Made by a program: the position numbers and the translations under genes. Under the pieces are notes generated by a model. The model searched no databases, was not told the origin of the DNA, and saw nothing but the letters and a program-made list of their open reading frames with translations. From Adiantum capillus-veneris (Eukaryota; Streptophyta; Polypodiopsida; Polypodiales; Pteridaceae), in NCBI GenBank assembly GCA_014529385.2, contig CM043944.1:67825895-67889894 (forward strand): a stretch of DNA of 64,000 bases. Reading direction: 5' to 3'. Shown piece by piece: positions 1 to 10,929 of the stretch; the first letter of the stretch is position 1, and each line of letters begins with the position of its first letter.

Positions 1-466
1 AAAGAACTAGCTACCCAAAACTCATAATTCCGATATCTACTTGGCTCCCTCTAATTGATCAAAAAGATATTTCATTCATCAAGAAAGAGTATGATTGTAG
101 ATGAGGATATCATCAAGAAAGACTACAACAAGTTTTCCTAGGTAGGGTTGTAGAACACTATTCATCAACTTCATAAAAGTAGCTGGTGCATTGGTAAGCC
201 CAAAAAGCATTACCCAACACTAAATAATTCCAATATCTACTTGGCTCCCTCTAATTGATCAAAAAGATATTTCATTCTAAGCATAGGGAGCCTACTCTTC
301 ATTTTGAGATTATTTACTGCTCTAGAGTTGACACAAAGTTGAATAAAACCATTTTTTTCTTCACAAATAAAATTGGAAAAGCCCAAAGAGAATTTCTAAG
401 TTTAGTACAGCCTTTATGTACATAGCCCTGGAATTTCTTTTTCTACTTCTATGTGTTGTGCTTGCT
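1..466 (-). pseudogene. Reverse transcriptase fragment of an older Ty3/gypsy element
   Basis: Read on the minus strand, about 90-210 gives [10 protein letters not shown] followed by [11 protein letters not shown], the classic gypsy RT core with catalytic DD. The block near 330-410 reads like the RT N-terminus (PILFVKKK). Frames are broken and there is no full ORF. The piece continues on the far side of the 467-6295 element, where the pre-RT and protease regions of the same old element lie (6296-7200), with gag at 8520-9000. I infer one ancient minus-strand element split by a younger relative. The family is certain; its boundaries are not. Confidence 0.8.
13..276. repeat. Short direct repeat inside the RT fragment
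   Basis: About 60 bp around 13-76 recurs almost unchanged at about 212-276, sharing ATATCTACTTGGCTCCCTCT. The two copies flank the [13 protein letters not shown] block exactly 200 bp apart. This is a local duplication or rearrangement in a dead element. Confidence 0.75.
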
Positions 467-590
467 TGAAAGGGCGGTGGTAATAAGTGTGCTAGTCTCC
501 ACTCAACCGTGCTATCTCATAGCCTTCCCTAGCGTACACATTGTCTAGCGCCATGCCGGTGGCCTTGCCCGTAGGACCCATGTCCTTACA
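467..590 (-). repeat. 3' LTR of the 467-6295 chromovirus
   Basis: On the minus strand this begins TGTAAGGACATGGG at 590 and ends CTTTCA at 467. It aligns end to end with 6173-6295. The chromodomain reading frame runs into it before stopping at 545. Confidence 0.75.
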
Positions 591-2215
591 TTACCCCCCC
601 TTGGAGAATCGTTTTTGTCCTTGCAAATGAACGTAGAAAAATGTTTCTTAAGTGTGGAGACATTCTCCCATGTAGAACCTTGTTCAGGTCTATTTAGCCA
701 TTTTACCAACACCTGTCGTGTGACATGATGTCTGGTGCGAAGCTCATGAGAATCCAAAATCTTTTTAGGCTCATGAGGGATGCTTGGCGGTTCAATAAGG
801 TCAACTAACACACCTGTGTCAATGACATTATCATTCTGTCCTAGCTGTTTTTGTAAACGGCTAACATGAAAAATAGGATGAACTCGTGAGTGCTCTCGAA
901 GAGCTAACTTATAGGCCACTTGACCTATACGTTTAAGAATGGTAAACAGTCCACAATAACGTGGTGAAAGTTTATCAACTTTTTTCGTCTTCAGACTTTT
1001 TGAATGCTCCGGAACTTTGAGTAAAACCTTGTCTCCTTCTTCGAAAGTAGTAAGATGATGATGCTCATCTACGTACTTCTTATATCGACCTTGAGCTTGC
1101 TTAACATTCTATCGAGCAACTCCAAGCATGTCAAAATGGTCTTGGAGAAAATCCTTCTCTTGTTGCATCTTCTCCTCAGTCAACCCCACCGTAACGTGTG
1201 ATCTAGGTTGAAATCCATACAAAATCATAAATGGACTAAACCCTGTAGTCACATGCTTTGAACTATTATAAGCAAATTCCAATATAGATAAGTAGTCTTC
1301 CCAATTGGTTTGCTTCTTGCTAACGTACACTGATAGCATATCCTCTAGCACTCAATTAACTCGTTCTGTTTGACCATCCGTTTCTGGATAATCATCCATA
1401 CTTAGATTAAGTTTAGTTTCCAACTTTTGGAACACAGCTCTCTAGAAGTGATTATCGAGCTTTCGATCTCTATCACTAATGATACTAGCTGAAAGACCAT
1501 AGAGTTTATATATATGCTCTACAAGTAGCCGTGTTAATTCCGTTTTATTAACCATAGTGTTAGTGGGAATGGATCGACCCATCTTGGTGAGACGGTCTCC
1601 AATTACCCATATGGCATCATGGCCACAATTTGTAGTAGGTAGTTCTACTACAAAATCCATAGAGATACTCTCCCACTTACCTTGTGGAATCTCTAAAGGA
1701 TGTAAAAGGCCACCTACCTTGAGGCGCTCTGCCATATTAACTTGACACTACTGGCAGTTTAATATGTACTCTTGAGCATCATTATGTAAGCCCGACCAAT
1801 AAAATTGTCGTCGAGCTAAGGCATACATATTATTAATACCTGGATGACCAGCACTTGGACTATCATGACACTCAAATAAGATTTGGCGCCTAGTGTCTGA
1901 TTCCTTTGGTACATATACTCTAATTTTGTGAAGTAAGTAGCCATCATCAATGGAAAAATTCTTCCATCGCTTAAGCTCTTTCTGAGTAGGGGTGAAGCTT
2001 TGTGTATTGGAGTTTTTATCTGCACATGCAGAGACATGTTGATCTAGCTGTACAGAGACATGTGGGTGTGAGGGATCCCTTTTTAAAATTGCACTCCACA
2101 CTTTAGCATATGATTGATGTTGTGTACACTTGCCACGTAATGACTCTAACACTCCATTCTTTATTTCCGTGAAAGCAAGTGAATTAATATGAGGCATCTG
2201 ACTTAGTGCATCCAC
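545..2215 (-). pseudogene. Integrase and chromodomain region, broken
   Basis: Transposon integrase in three open pieces. 2215-1748 holds the zinc-binding start (GHPGINNMYALARRQFYWSGL, ending at the ILNCQ cysteine). 1735-1442 begins in the catalytic core (WESISMDFVVELP, first D; ISDRDRK, second D). 1351-1109 holds the late core (ILEFAYNSS, GFSPFMILYG). The glutamate of the DDE triad falls in the gap between pieces. 919-545 carries HPIFHVSRLQ and then a chromodomain (PKKILDSHELR, VLVKWLNRP, TWENV). Chromodomains direct such elements to chromatin. Stops separate all four pieces, so no integrase can be made. Confidence 0.85.
591..604 (-). other. Polypurine tract
   Basis: The minus strand reads CCAAGGGGGGGTAA directly before the 3' LTR start TGTAAGG. 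This is the expected position and composition of the plus-strand primer of an LTR retrotransposon. Confidence 0.7.
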
Positions 2216-3420
2216 TACTACATTATATCTCCCCGTGCGATATTATAGCTTACAATCATAATCTTGAAGGATTTCGTCCCATCTAGCTTTACAACCCTTC
2301 AAGTCCATTTGAGTAGTGAAACATTTGATACTCTCATGGTAAAAAAATACTTCAAACTCAGCACCATATAAATAGTGTTGCCACTTTTGTAAAGCATGAA
2401 TTATGGCATAGAGCTCTCTCTCATAGACATAATAATTGTTGAGCTCTATCTAACTTTTTACTTTCAAAGGCTATAGGTCTTCTCTCTCGGAGAAGTACCA
2501 CACCAATTGCTTTATCACTAGCATCAGTCTCTACCACAAATGGCTTAAGTGGGTCGACGATTGCTAGGATGGCAGAGGTGGCTATAGCTACCTTGAGCTG
2601 TTTGAAACTACATTTTTTGACTTCTTCCCAAGAAAAGGTCTTACCTTTTGCTTTAAGTTGATCCGTCACATAGGAACATCAATTTTTGCATAATCACGGA
2701 TATAATGTCGATAAAATCCAGCCATGCCAAAAATATTTGAAGCTCCTCAGCCGTGTTAGGATGTGGATGTCGAAGAATGGCAGCAACCTTATCAGTGTCC
2801 GTTTTGATGCCAGAATAAGAGATCACATGACCGAGGTAATGTATCTCTATTTTAAAGAAATTGCACTTGCTTTGCTTAGCATACAGCACGTGAGCTCGTA
2901 GTTGTCGGAACACTGATTGTAAGTGTTCTATGTGTTCATCTTAAATCTTACTGTAAATGAGAATGTCGTCAAGGAAAACCACAACAAATTTTCCAAGATA
3001 GGAACATAAGACACTATCCATGAGTTTCATAAATGTAGCTGGAGCATTCGTTAGACCAAAAGACAACCAAAAATTCAAAATGCCCGAGCCGTGTTCTGAA
3101 GGCAGTTTTGGAGATATCTTACAAAAAAGTACGTGCCTGGTGGTATCCTGAACAAAGATCTATCTTTGGATCGTATCTTGCCCCATGGAGTTGATCAAAC
3201 AACTCATCCACTCGAGGTAGAGGATACTTGTTCTTGCTAATTATCGCATTTAATACGTGATAACCTACTCACATGCTATAGTACCATCTTTCTTTTTAAC
3301 CAATAGAATTGGTGATGCCCAAGGCAAAGTGCTAGGTCTGATGAAACTACAAACGAGGTAGTCAGCCAACTGACTCTCAACCTACTTATCTTCTTTAGCA
3401 ATCATAGGATAAGGTGGTTC
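2216..3420 (-). pseudogene. Reverse transcriptase and RNase H region, broken
   Basis: Minus-strand RT motifs are visible. Near 2950-3060 are [15 protein letters not shown] and [12 protein letters not shown], and at 2913-2653 is FRQLRAHVLYAKQSKCNFF with YLGHVIS. RNase H begins at about 2650 and includes FVVETDASDKAIGVVL (2540-2500 region), with RRPIAFESKKL downstream. Several stops interrupt the frame, at least one of them between FLDDILIYS and the connection domain. It belongs to the 467-6295 element. Confidence 0.85.
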
Positions 3421-4260
3421 ACTCACCAGTTTAGTGCTTGGCAAGACATCTATGCCATGTTTCACATCACGTGTAGGGGGTAAAGCCGGTGGTAAATCAC
3501 TTGAGAACAAATTACTATACTCTGTGATTAAGTGAGTCAGCTTTTTTCGTGCAAAACGAGAAAGTAAACTAGAGTTAGGTTGGGATAGAGAATCTTGTGA
3601 TTCCTGTAATGTTTGTTTTACAACGGTTTCACGTTGCTCTACAGAAATAAAATTGAGAGAACTTTGCTCGTTAGATTTTTTAACACTTCGCTTATCATTA
3701 GAATTCTTTGCACTTTGCATACCATTAATATAATTCACCTCACTTTGCTCTCGAGAATTCACAAGACTCGGAGACAAGCAGTAACACAAACAGACTTCAT
3801 CTATTAAATTTTCTTTTTGCAAAATAGAAACCTCGGCTGTACATATAAGAGGTACAGATTGTATATTTTTCTCACCAACCAAAAGCACATGTTTACCATT
3901 GGCCATGAAGGATAAAGAGTTGTGTTTATAACTAGTGTCCAAAGTGTTTCCTGAACCATGCAGCCACTCCCATCCTAAAACTACATCAGCGCAGTCCATG
4001 TTCATAACTTGGAAGTCAAGGGTGATCGTATGATCTTGAACAATAAGCTCAACCCCTTGAACTACCGTGTCCCATACTTATTTATCATTCCTAAACATCT
4101 GCTCCACCACATGCTTGTGAGAGCAGTGAGTATGTGTAAGCTTCAACTTCTTAACTAGCTTATAGTTCAAGAAGTGATGAGTTACACCATCATCCACTAA
4201 AATACGAACACGTTGTCCGTTATTAGTGTCTTGCATGCAAATCAAATCATGGGGGCCAAA
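3382..4260 (-). pseudogene. Protease / pre-RT region of the chromovirus
   Basis: An open stretch of 207 codons (4005-3382) starts MNMDCADVVLGWEWL, the distal half of a gypsy aspartic protease (the ILG/VLG motif region). It runs through a low-complexity linker to ALPPTRDVKHGIDVLP and PYPMIAKEDK, the usual lead-in to RT. Upstream sequence to about 4260 appears to hold the proximal protease half in broken frames. The catalytic D-S/T-G was not located with certainty. Confidence 0.7.
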
Positions 4261-4269
4261 GGTGGGCTA

Positions 4270-5263
4270 TCACATTGAAGCAGACACACAACACTTGTGG
4301 TTTTCTTCCATATGAAGAACCTCTACAACACAATATTTAGGAGATGAATCTAATGTGAGGTGTTGCACTGTGTTCATGGACTTTTGTTTGCCTTGCAAAA
4401 GAGGACAATCTTTCTTGTTATGTTGCTCTGAAAGATATCTAAAACACAAATTGTGTTTCTTTGCACGCTCAAAATCAACAGTGTGGAGAGACCCACATGA
4501 AGTATCTCGTGAGTGCTTAGGCTTCTTAGCTTCTTGTGGGCGTGGAGAGGTAGATTGTCTCTTATTCCTCTTCAAATGTATGGGAGATCTACCTCGTCGT
4601 TGGCTCTTAGCCACATTGCTCTTAGAAAAATTGTAGGGAATGTTTCCTTTCCTCTCTTGGTCATCAACATATCTTTGGGCATGGCTGATGGCTTCTTACA
4701 AAGTTTTTGGATGTTGGATCTTGATATGAAGACGATAGTCTTTGTCAAGACAACTATTAAAACCCCGTATCTTTTGGAATTCATCTAGACCTTCTAGTTC
4801 TATATGATTTCCCGATACTTAAAAGGTACTATGTGAGAAGGGCCAAACATGCGGCATGCATCCCATGCTAACCAATTCTTACTTCTTCATTGGAGTACAA
4901 AAACTCTTTGGAGAAAGAAGCTTTAAATGCATCCCAAGACAGAATACAAGCATCTATTGGAAATGTCATCCACCACTTATAGGCCTTGCCTTTCAGAGAT
5001 ACACTTGTTCCACCAGCCGTCTTTATATCCGGGGTATGTCTCAATCTATGAATATCACTCCATTTGTGTAAGAATGTATTGACCGCATCCTTGTTGCCAT
5101 CACGCTCTTCCCCATGGAACTCAAGAATGGTGATATTGTTAAGTAATGCATTGCTACCTTTTGCATCTTCTGCAGCACTTGTCTCTTGGACTCTTTCAGT
5201 CGTGTGAGCTTGGTTCCCTTGAACTATGCCACTTGTGGCTCCTTGAGCCGTCTGTGAATTCAT
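4270..5263 (-). pseudogene. Gag of the chromovirus, frameshifted
   Basis: 5263-4868 opens the gag (131 codons) with ILEFHGEERDGNKDAVNTFL and HKWSDIHRLR, and then WWMTFPI. This is a capsid-type retrotransposon gag domain. 4614-4270 contains the nucleocapsid end, with basic stretches (KSQRRGRSPIHLKRNKR) and one CCHC-type knuckle, CFRYLSEQHNKKDC. Its second cysteine is replaced by Tyr, so the zinc site is damaged. The two halves are in separate frames. Confidence 0.75.
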
Positions 5264-6172
5264 AACTCCGAAAGATTGGTAGCATTTGCATTGAGTGCAG
5301 GGAGGTTGATTTCAAGTACGCTTTGGCGATGTTCCAAAGTCTTGAAAGCAGCCATATCTACAAGCCCATGAACTCCTAGCTCATCATCGTCATGCATATT
5401 AGTGTCAGCAACCCTTGTGGTGCCTTGATTTTGATCTACGTGCTCAAAATAAAAAGTGTGTGTAGGTGGGACATCTCACATACTAATGTAAAGAGAGAAA
5501 AACATCAACTTGTACCTTGTGAAATTGAAGTCTTTGTGTTTTGTATGCTCAGCAGTTTGCGTTGCATGCGAGCCTCGCCTTGCAAAAATTGTAGCGCTTC
5601 ACGTGTCATTCGTCATATAAGAACACCTTTGTTGAATCTTCACAAAAACTCGGTGTTTTTGTGAAGGGTTTTGTTCACTTTAAAGCTATTTCCTTGAGGA
5701 AAAAAGAATTTTGGAGGACAAAACTTGCCTTCCTCCAAGAAGTGAAAAGGAAGAGTGAAACTACTTCCTTGAAGTTTGAAGCTTTCCGTTTCCTTCTAGC
5801 TTTCTTTTCAACACAAGTATGCTATCTTTCCTTGTTATACACAACAACGGTCAATAGCTTGATGGTAAGCGTTGGCCTCATACTCTCATGGGGTGGGTTC
5901 AACCATCCACCATGCAAGGGTTAAGCGGGCCTTCCTTCACGCGCAATCAACACCGACAACGGAAGCCTTCGGAGCCTCGGTGCCATCGAGTTGTCGGTCA
6001 AGTTGGCCTTGGTCATGCGCTCTAGAGGATAGCTGCTGCAGTCGGCAGTTACGGTTGCCTGTCAATAGGGTAACTATGTCTGCCTTCTTTTTGTTGCACA
6101 GCGAAGACGTTGCTATCTACGAAATATGGGAGACAAGCAACGTGCCACATGCACAACTAGCTCGTATATAAG
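5264..6172 (-). other. Untranslated leader of the chromovirus, with a perfect hairpin
   Basis: About 900 bp between the 5' LTR and gag with no protein that I recognise. At 5639-5665 an 11-bp perfect stem (TTCACAAAAAC / GTTTTTGTGAA) encloses the loop TCGGT. Directly after the LTR the minus strand reads CTTATATACGAGC, which I could not match to a common tRNA 3' end, so the primer binding site is unassigned. Confidence 0.5.
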
Positions 6173-6295
6173 TGAAAGGACAGTGGTAATGCGTGTGCTA
6201 GTCTCCACCCAACCGTGCTATCTTATAGACTCTCCCTAGCGTACACGCTATCCGGCTGTGTCGGTGGCCTTGCACGTAGGACCCATGTCCTTACA
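6173..6295 (-). repeat. 5' LTR of the 467-6295 chromovirus
   Basis: This 123-bp repeat aligns with 467-590. On the minus strand it starts TGTAAGGACATGGG and ends CTTTCA. Confidence 0.75.
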
Positions 6296-7200
6296 TTGGC
6301 CTAGTTTATAAAGTAGTTTTTAGATTGACTTTGCACCTTCGACTAGATCAATAGCATGATATAATTCACCTCTTTAGGAGGTAAAACTTTTGGAAAATCA
6401 ATAGGAAAAACATCTTTAAGTTCATATAGCAAGACATTCAATTTTCGTAATCACTACGAGAAGACAAAGACAAAAAAGGAACGTGACGTTTCATTGCCAC
6501 ATCAAAGTCGTTATTTACAACGAATTGACATCAGAACATATATACATCACAAGACCTTTTAATTACAAGGTTTTGCAACTCAAGAGAACATATTAAAGAA
6601 CTATTTTGTACATCATGTTCACCTTGTATAAAAAACGTTTTACCCTTTTTTACCAATTCTAGTGAGTCTTGCTGGTAACTCTAAATTCCACAGAAGGTCC
6701 TAGTGACCAAAACCAATCCCTTCTCAAACCCAAGTCTGCACAATCCATATTCATTAGTTTGAAGTCAAGAACGTCTTTATAAAGTTATATCTCAACTTCC
6801 AAACTCGATACTAGTGTATCACATATCTTCTTGTCTTCACCATGCATCACAGAGACGACATATTAGTAAGCAATTGGTTGTTCAAAAAGTTTTTATTTCT
6901 TGACAAGAGCATAATTTACAAAGTTATGTGTGGCAAAGTCATCAATCATGACTAACGCTTATCCCATTCACAACTCCGTGCTTTTTACCAGCTCGATCAA
7001 AACTTGATTTCCACGTGCAGCTAGTTGACAAACAACAATGGTGCTCTTTGTCCTAGTGCAACACCTCTATAAATTTAAAGTTTTCATTACAAGCTATTAG
7101 AAGTGTTCGAGCTACATGGATTTTCCTATCTTTATGACTCTTGTCATTACATTTATCCTTTTCATGGTCCTTTTTATTTCCTTCTTTGGGCAATTCCATT
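6296..7200 (-). pseudogene. Protease-to-RT linker of the older gypsy element
   Basis: This stretch is homologous to 3340-4260 of the younger element. For example, 6690-6770 (CTGCACAATCCATATTCAT, then GAAGTCAAGAACG) parallels 3960-4015. Near 6300-6340 the minus strand reads VQSQSKNYF, matching VESQLADYL just before RT. It joins the RT fragment at 1-466 once the 467-6295 insertion is removed. The basic stretch at about 7190-7080 (KEGNKKDHEKDKCNDKSHKDRK) may be the end of its gag. There is no intact frame. Confidence 0.6.
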
Positions 7201-8510
7201 AAGAATGTTCTGTGCAATGAGTGCAGGGGAGGGTTCGGTCTGCAGCAAAGGATGTGGTGCCTGCCTTGGCAGTGACACATCAAGGTTGGGGGTACCTCAC
7301 GGGCGGCTTGTCCAAGTGACACCCTTATTTCTTTGCAGATGCACGTGGGTACTGCTACATGTGCGGAGTCCCTCGGCAAGAGTGGCTGATGGTCGTGGAA
7401 AGGAGAGTTTTTAGTGTGGGCTCTTGGCTGCCCTTGCTTGCCTTTGGGACTTGCTTGCCCTTGTAGTATTGGCCTATTTTTGCGAAGCGGGCTTGGCGGT
7501 ATCCCTGTTCCAGACCTAAAAAAAAAACCACTCGACATGGTTGATTGTGGAGTAGTTGTTGTTGGCTTGACGGCGGGACCTATAGGTGTGGCAAACTTGT
7601 GAGTTCTAGTGGTACTTCGAGATTCTATATGAAGGTGTAAGGCTCCCCTACAAATCGTGGTTGGCTGGTTGTGATCAATTGGGATGTGTTGTGTGATGGA
7701 ACTTCTCTCGTTGGTGCCTCCCGATGGTATTTCTCTTATGCTTTGTAGTTTAGCAGATGTATCTATGATGGTTTTGTGGTGTTTTCTCCTTGGTCGTAGA
7801 TTGGGTTGTTTATGTTTATTTCCTAGCTTTGTATGAGATTGGGGCTCCTACTTAAAGCCCAAACATTATTTTCCCACGAACAGATGTGTTAGATTCTTGT
7901 GCTTGGGAGGCTTCATGTCCTGTGGAAAGGGCTTGCTGTTTGTGGCAGCCACGCCAGGAATGTTTTTACTCAAAGTATGGTTTTAGGTATGTATGGGTAG
8001 GTGCATGTGTATAGCCCGATCATTTGCATGTTGAAACTCTTGAATCTCTTTTAATTTTTTTTTGGATCCATGGCTCATTATGAGCATGGTGATTTGTAAG
8101 TCAAGTAGATTCTAATTCAATTTAAATATCTCATTTGAGTGATAATTTCAACAAAAAAAAGGTCGGTTGAAAACAAGTGAAGCATAACTTTTCTTTTTTG
8201 CCTCTACAAAGTCCTCTTGCTTTAGCATGGGCCGTAGTGCATCCCTCTTTTTAATCAATGTTTCACATGGAAATTTCCTTTTTTCTTTTAGGAAAGTCCT
8301 CGATATCCCCATATCTATGGAAGTTGTGTGGTATTAGCAATTGTCAAGTGAGATTATCCTCATAAATTTATGCAGGTTTAAGTGCTTCTTCTAAGTTTTT
8401 GGGTGCATTTCTTTTCACCTCTTACTTGGAGTGTCTATCTGATCCTTGTATATACCCTCTTGTTTTGTCAAAATCATGTATCCCCTGAAGCTGGAGGATT
8501 ATTTCTCTGT
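7201..8510. other. Unassigned segment interrupting the older gag
   Basis: No convincing coding potential on either strand. It separates the gag domain (8520-9000) from the gag end and protease of the older element, so it is either an old insertion or an unrecognised part of that element. I see no clear terminal repeats. Confidence 0.4.
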
Positions 8511-8519
8511 ACTCCGTAA

Positions 8520-9000
8520 TGTAAGCAAAGGCCTAACCCATTGCATAGCTTTGTCCCACTCCTCCCAATTTCATTTTTAATTGGAAGAAACTATTTCAAT
8601 TTATTTTTTTTCAAATTGATCCCAGTCCCATGGAATCTTTCCTAGTGCATTGAGGCCCATCCACCATTCCTTTGGCCCCAATGACAAACTAACCTCAAGT
8701 GGTAAATACTCACGTTGGGTATTTTCAACCTATGAAGGTCTTGCCATGTATGTACAAAATTTTAGATAGAATCTTTATTTCTATCTCTTTCTCCACCATT
8801 AAATTGAGGAGGTTTCACGTCTTTGAGGAAAGGGTTTTCTCTAGGTATTGACTGGGTATCAAGAGAAGGTATAACAATGTCTCTATATAGGGTTCCACCA
8901 TCGCTAGAGTTGGAAGGCATATTTGGATGAGATGCCACAAATAATTTTGTCATCAACTGCTTTCCCTTTTGTAGGCAGTCATTTAACTTAGTCATCTGAT
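8520..9000 (-). pseudogene. Gag remnant of the older gypsy element
   Basis: 8995-8762 includes KPPQFNGGERDRNKDSI, matching ILEFHGEERDGNKDAV of the younger gag. Continuing on the minus strand at 8760-8520 in shifted frames gives TWQDLHRLKIPNV and WWMGLNALGKIPWDWDQF, which parallel HKWSDIHRLR and WWMTFPI. The two elements are clearly members of related families. It is broken by stops and is not functional. Confidence 0.7.
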
Positions 9001-10585
9001 CTTTTAGACCATGTAGAGTAGAAAGAGAAGTCTGTAAGTGTATTTCAATGTTACCTACCCTTGGTACTATTATCTCATACTACTCACGGGATGGCACATC
9101 CTTCTCTTCCCCTATGCCTCAATCCCATACATATTTTGGTTTTGATTCATGTTGATTTCAAGTTGCTTTTGATTTTGGTCTTTTTCATTTTGTGTAGGTT
9201 TTAAAAGCAAATCTCACTTAAAGGAGTTTAAAAAGACGAAAAGATGTGTTAAACAAACCAGGAAAAAATATAAAAGAGGTGTTAGAATTGGCTTTAATGG
9301 AGAGCGGCAATGGCGACCAAATCTCTTGACGATCACATTACTTTGATTCACAACTTGCTTTTCCTTTCTAATTGCCTTTGATGTAGCATCCAATGCCTCC
9401 TATATAAGCCCTTTTCTACGCAATCATCACACCTTTAGCTTGAATGATTTTTCAAGGATAATTGATACAACTTTAAATGGACTTACTAAGGTTTTGAAAA
9501 GACCCCATGAGTAAGGAAATAATACACTCTGTGGACCCGAGGCAGAAGAAAGAAGTGAGTGCAGTCAAGGTGCTTGAATATCTTGAGATTTGGCACAACT
9601 TAGAACCACTAGACAATAATCATCGATTGGTGGAGGGACTAAGTGTTAGTATTTTCAACTAAGTGCCTCTAATATGGCTCTTGTACCCTAGGCTTAGCTA
9701 TGTGTGGGTCAAGTTGTGCAGAAGTATTACTTAGTGGAAGTTTCTACAAATTAGGCCAAAAGTCTGTGAATGTTATATTTTCACACTACAAGTATTAGAC
9801 CTTTGTCACTTTGACAAAAAGAACTCTTTTTCACTCTCTTTTACACCTTAATGTGTAAACAAGCTCAACAAGTGCTGGGAAGATTTGCAAGTTAGAAAGG
9901 TTAACTTTTCTACCCATTTTCCCAATGACTCCGGCATTGTTGCTCCCTTTTCCCAGTGACACTCGACGTTGTTGCTCTTTTTTGTATCTATGAAAAATTA
10001 ATAGCTAGGAAAGAAGATCGATAAAGCCACATTTTTTAGCTGTAAAAACTCATATTTCTACTCTCAGGCAACAAAAACAAAACTCCCACTCAATATTTGC
10101 ACTTCGAAAACTGTCTAAAACTTGTAGCAAATTGTCCACATAATGCAATAGCTATACACCATTCTATCATTCAATGTGCGAGGTTTGAAGGAAGGAGAAA
10201 ACTGCTCTAATTTCCAATAAAGAGAGTGACACAAAAGGTTGGAGATCTAGAGCTGTTCTCTTCTTCTTCTTTTTCTTTCTGCCATACTCACACAGGTGAG
10301 TGGAGTGAAATTATATTAACTTAAAAAGAACGCAATGGCCCTCAAGGACATGTGCCTTGAGGTGTCAACAATCCATAGGGTAAAACACCCCAATATAGTA
10401 CCACCTCAAAGAGGCGACAAATTGCCACCAATCCTCTGCACTATTTTCAACATGAAAGGGCGCATTCGAGAGCTAACTGTGAGCGCTATATGGGATAGAA
10501 TCGGCATCGCGAGCGGCGAGACATGCAAACCTGCGGAGATATTTTTTTGTGTGACCTACGAGTAGGATCAAGACCAATAAAACCA
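9001..10585. other. Unassigned DNA
   Basis: AT-rich sequence, probably including the 5' region of the older gypsy element near 9000-9300. A 76-codon open frame at 10335-10565 resembles nothing I know and has no supporting features. I see no terminal repeats or RNA genes. Confidence 0.5.
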
Positions 10586-10589
10586 ATAA

Positions 10590-10690
10590 GCCAGCGAGGC
10601 TTGAACTCGAAATCGGACGGCCGTGCCTTCATCACACCATGTCTTACTTATCACCACGTGATTGAATGTGTCTCATTTCTGACGTAGAGT
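10590..10690 (-). repeat. Possible tRNA-derived SINE
   Basis: The minus strand contains GAGTTCAAGCCTCGC, similar to a pol III B box. About 45 bp upstream is TGGTGATAAGTAAGACATGG, similar to an A-box segment. The spacing suits a tRNA-derived SINE. No poly(A) tail or target duplication was confirmed, so this is tentative. Confidence 0.3.
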
Positions 10691-10929
10691 TGCTTTATTA
10701 AAAAGGGCGAACAGATTCCAGCATAGGGAGTCGGGACCCGGTTTTTGACTGACCACTTTACCCTAACGGAACTATCATAATCTAGGGCTGATCTAACCCA
10801 CGGTTCAAACAATGTCTGGGTAGCATTAAAAATTCCAACTTGATTCCAACTTTAGCATTGTAAAGTAAAATAATAGCAATATAGTGAAGCGCTTAAAAAA
10901 CAAGGGGAGCAAGATGTCAACTTCATCAC

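Larger units (their letters stand above)
467..6295 (-). mobile_element. Ty3/gypsy chromovirus with ~124-bp LTRs, degenerate
   Basis: The minus-strand order is LTR (6295-6173), leader, gag (5263-4270), protease (4005-3382), RT, RNase H, integrase, chromodomain (to 545), PPT (604-591), LTR (590-467). The two terminal repeats are 123 and 124 bp, start TGTAAGGACATGGG, end CTTTCA, and are roughly 85% identical by eye. Flanks TTGCT (462-466) and TTGGC (6296-6300) may be a decayed 5-bp target duplication. Flanking DNA on both sides is the same older gypsy element, joined at the start of RT, which supports a true insertion. Every coding region carries stops or frameshifts, so the copy is dead. The C-terminal chromodomain places it among chromoviruses. 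LTRs this short are unusual for an autonomous gypsy element. Confidence 0.75.

Noticed and set aside
7053-7538. 161-codon minus-strand frame
   Set aside because: Only its last ~40 codons resemble a basic gag end; the rest has no recognisable feature and overlaps another frame.
10335-10565. 76-codon frame near the MYB exons, considered as the missing MYB exon 3
   Set aside because: Wrong strand and no R3 end motif (W-x-x-I-A, GRTDNE).
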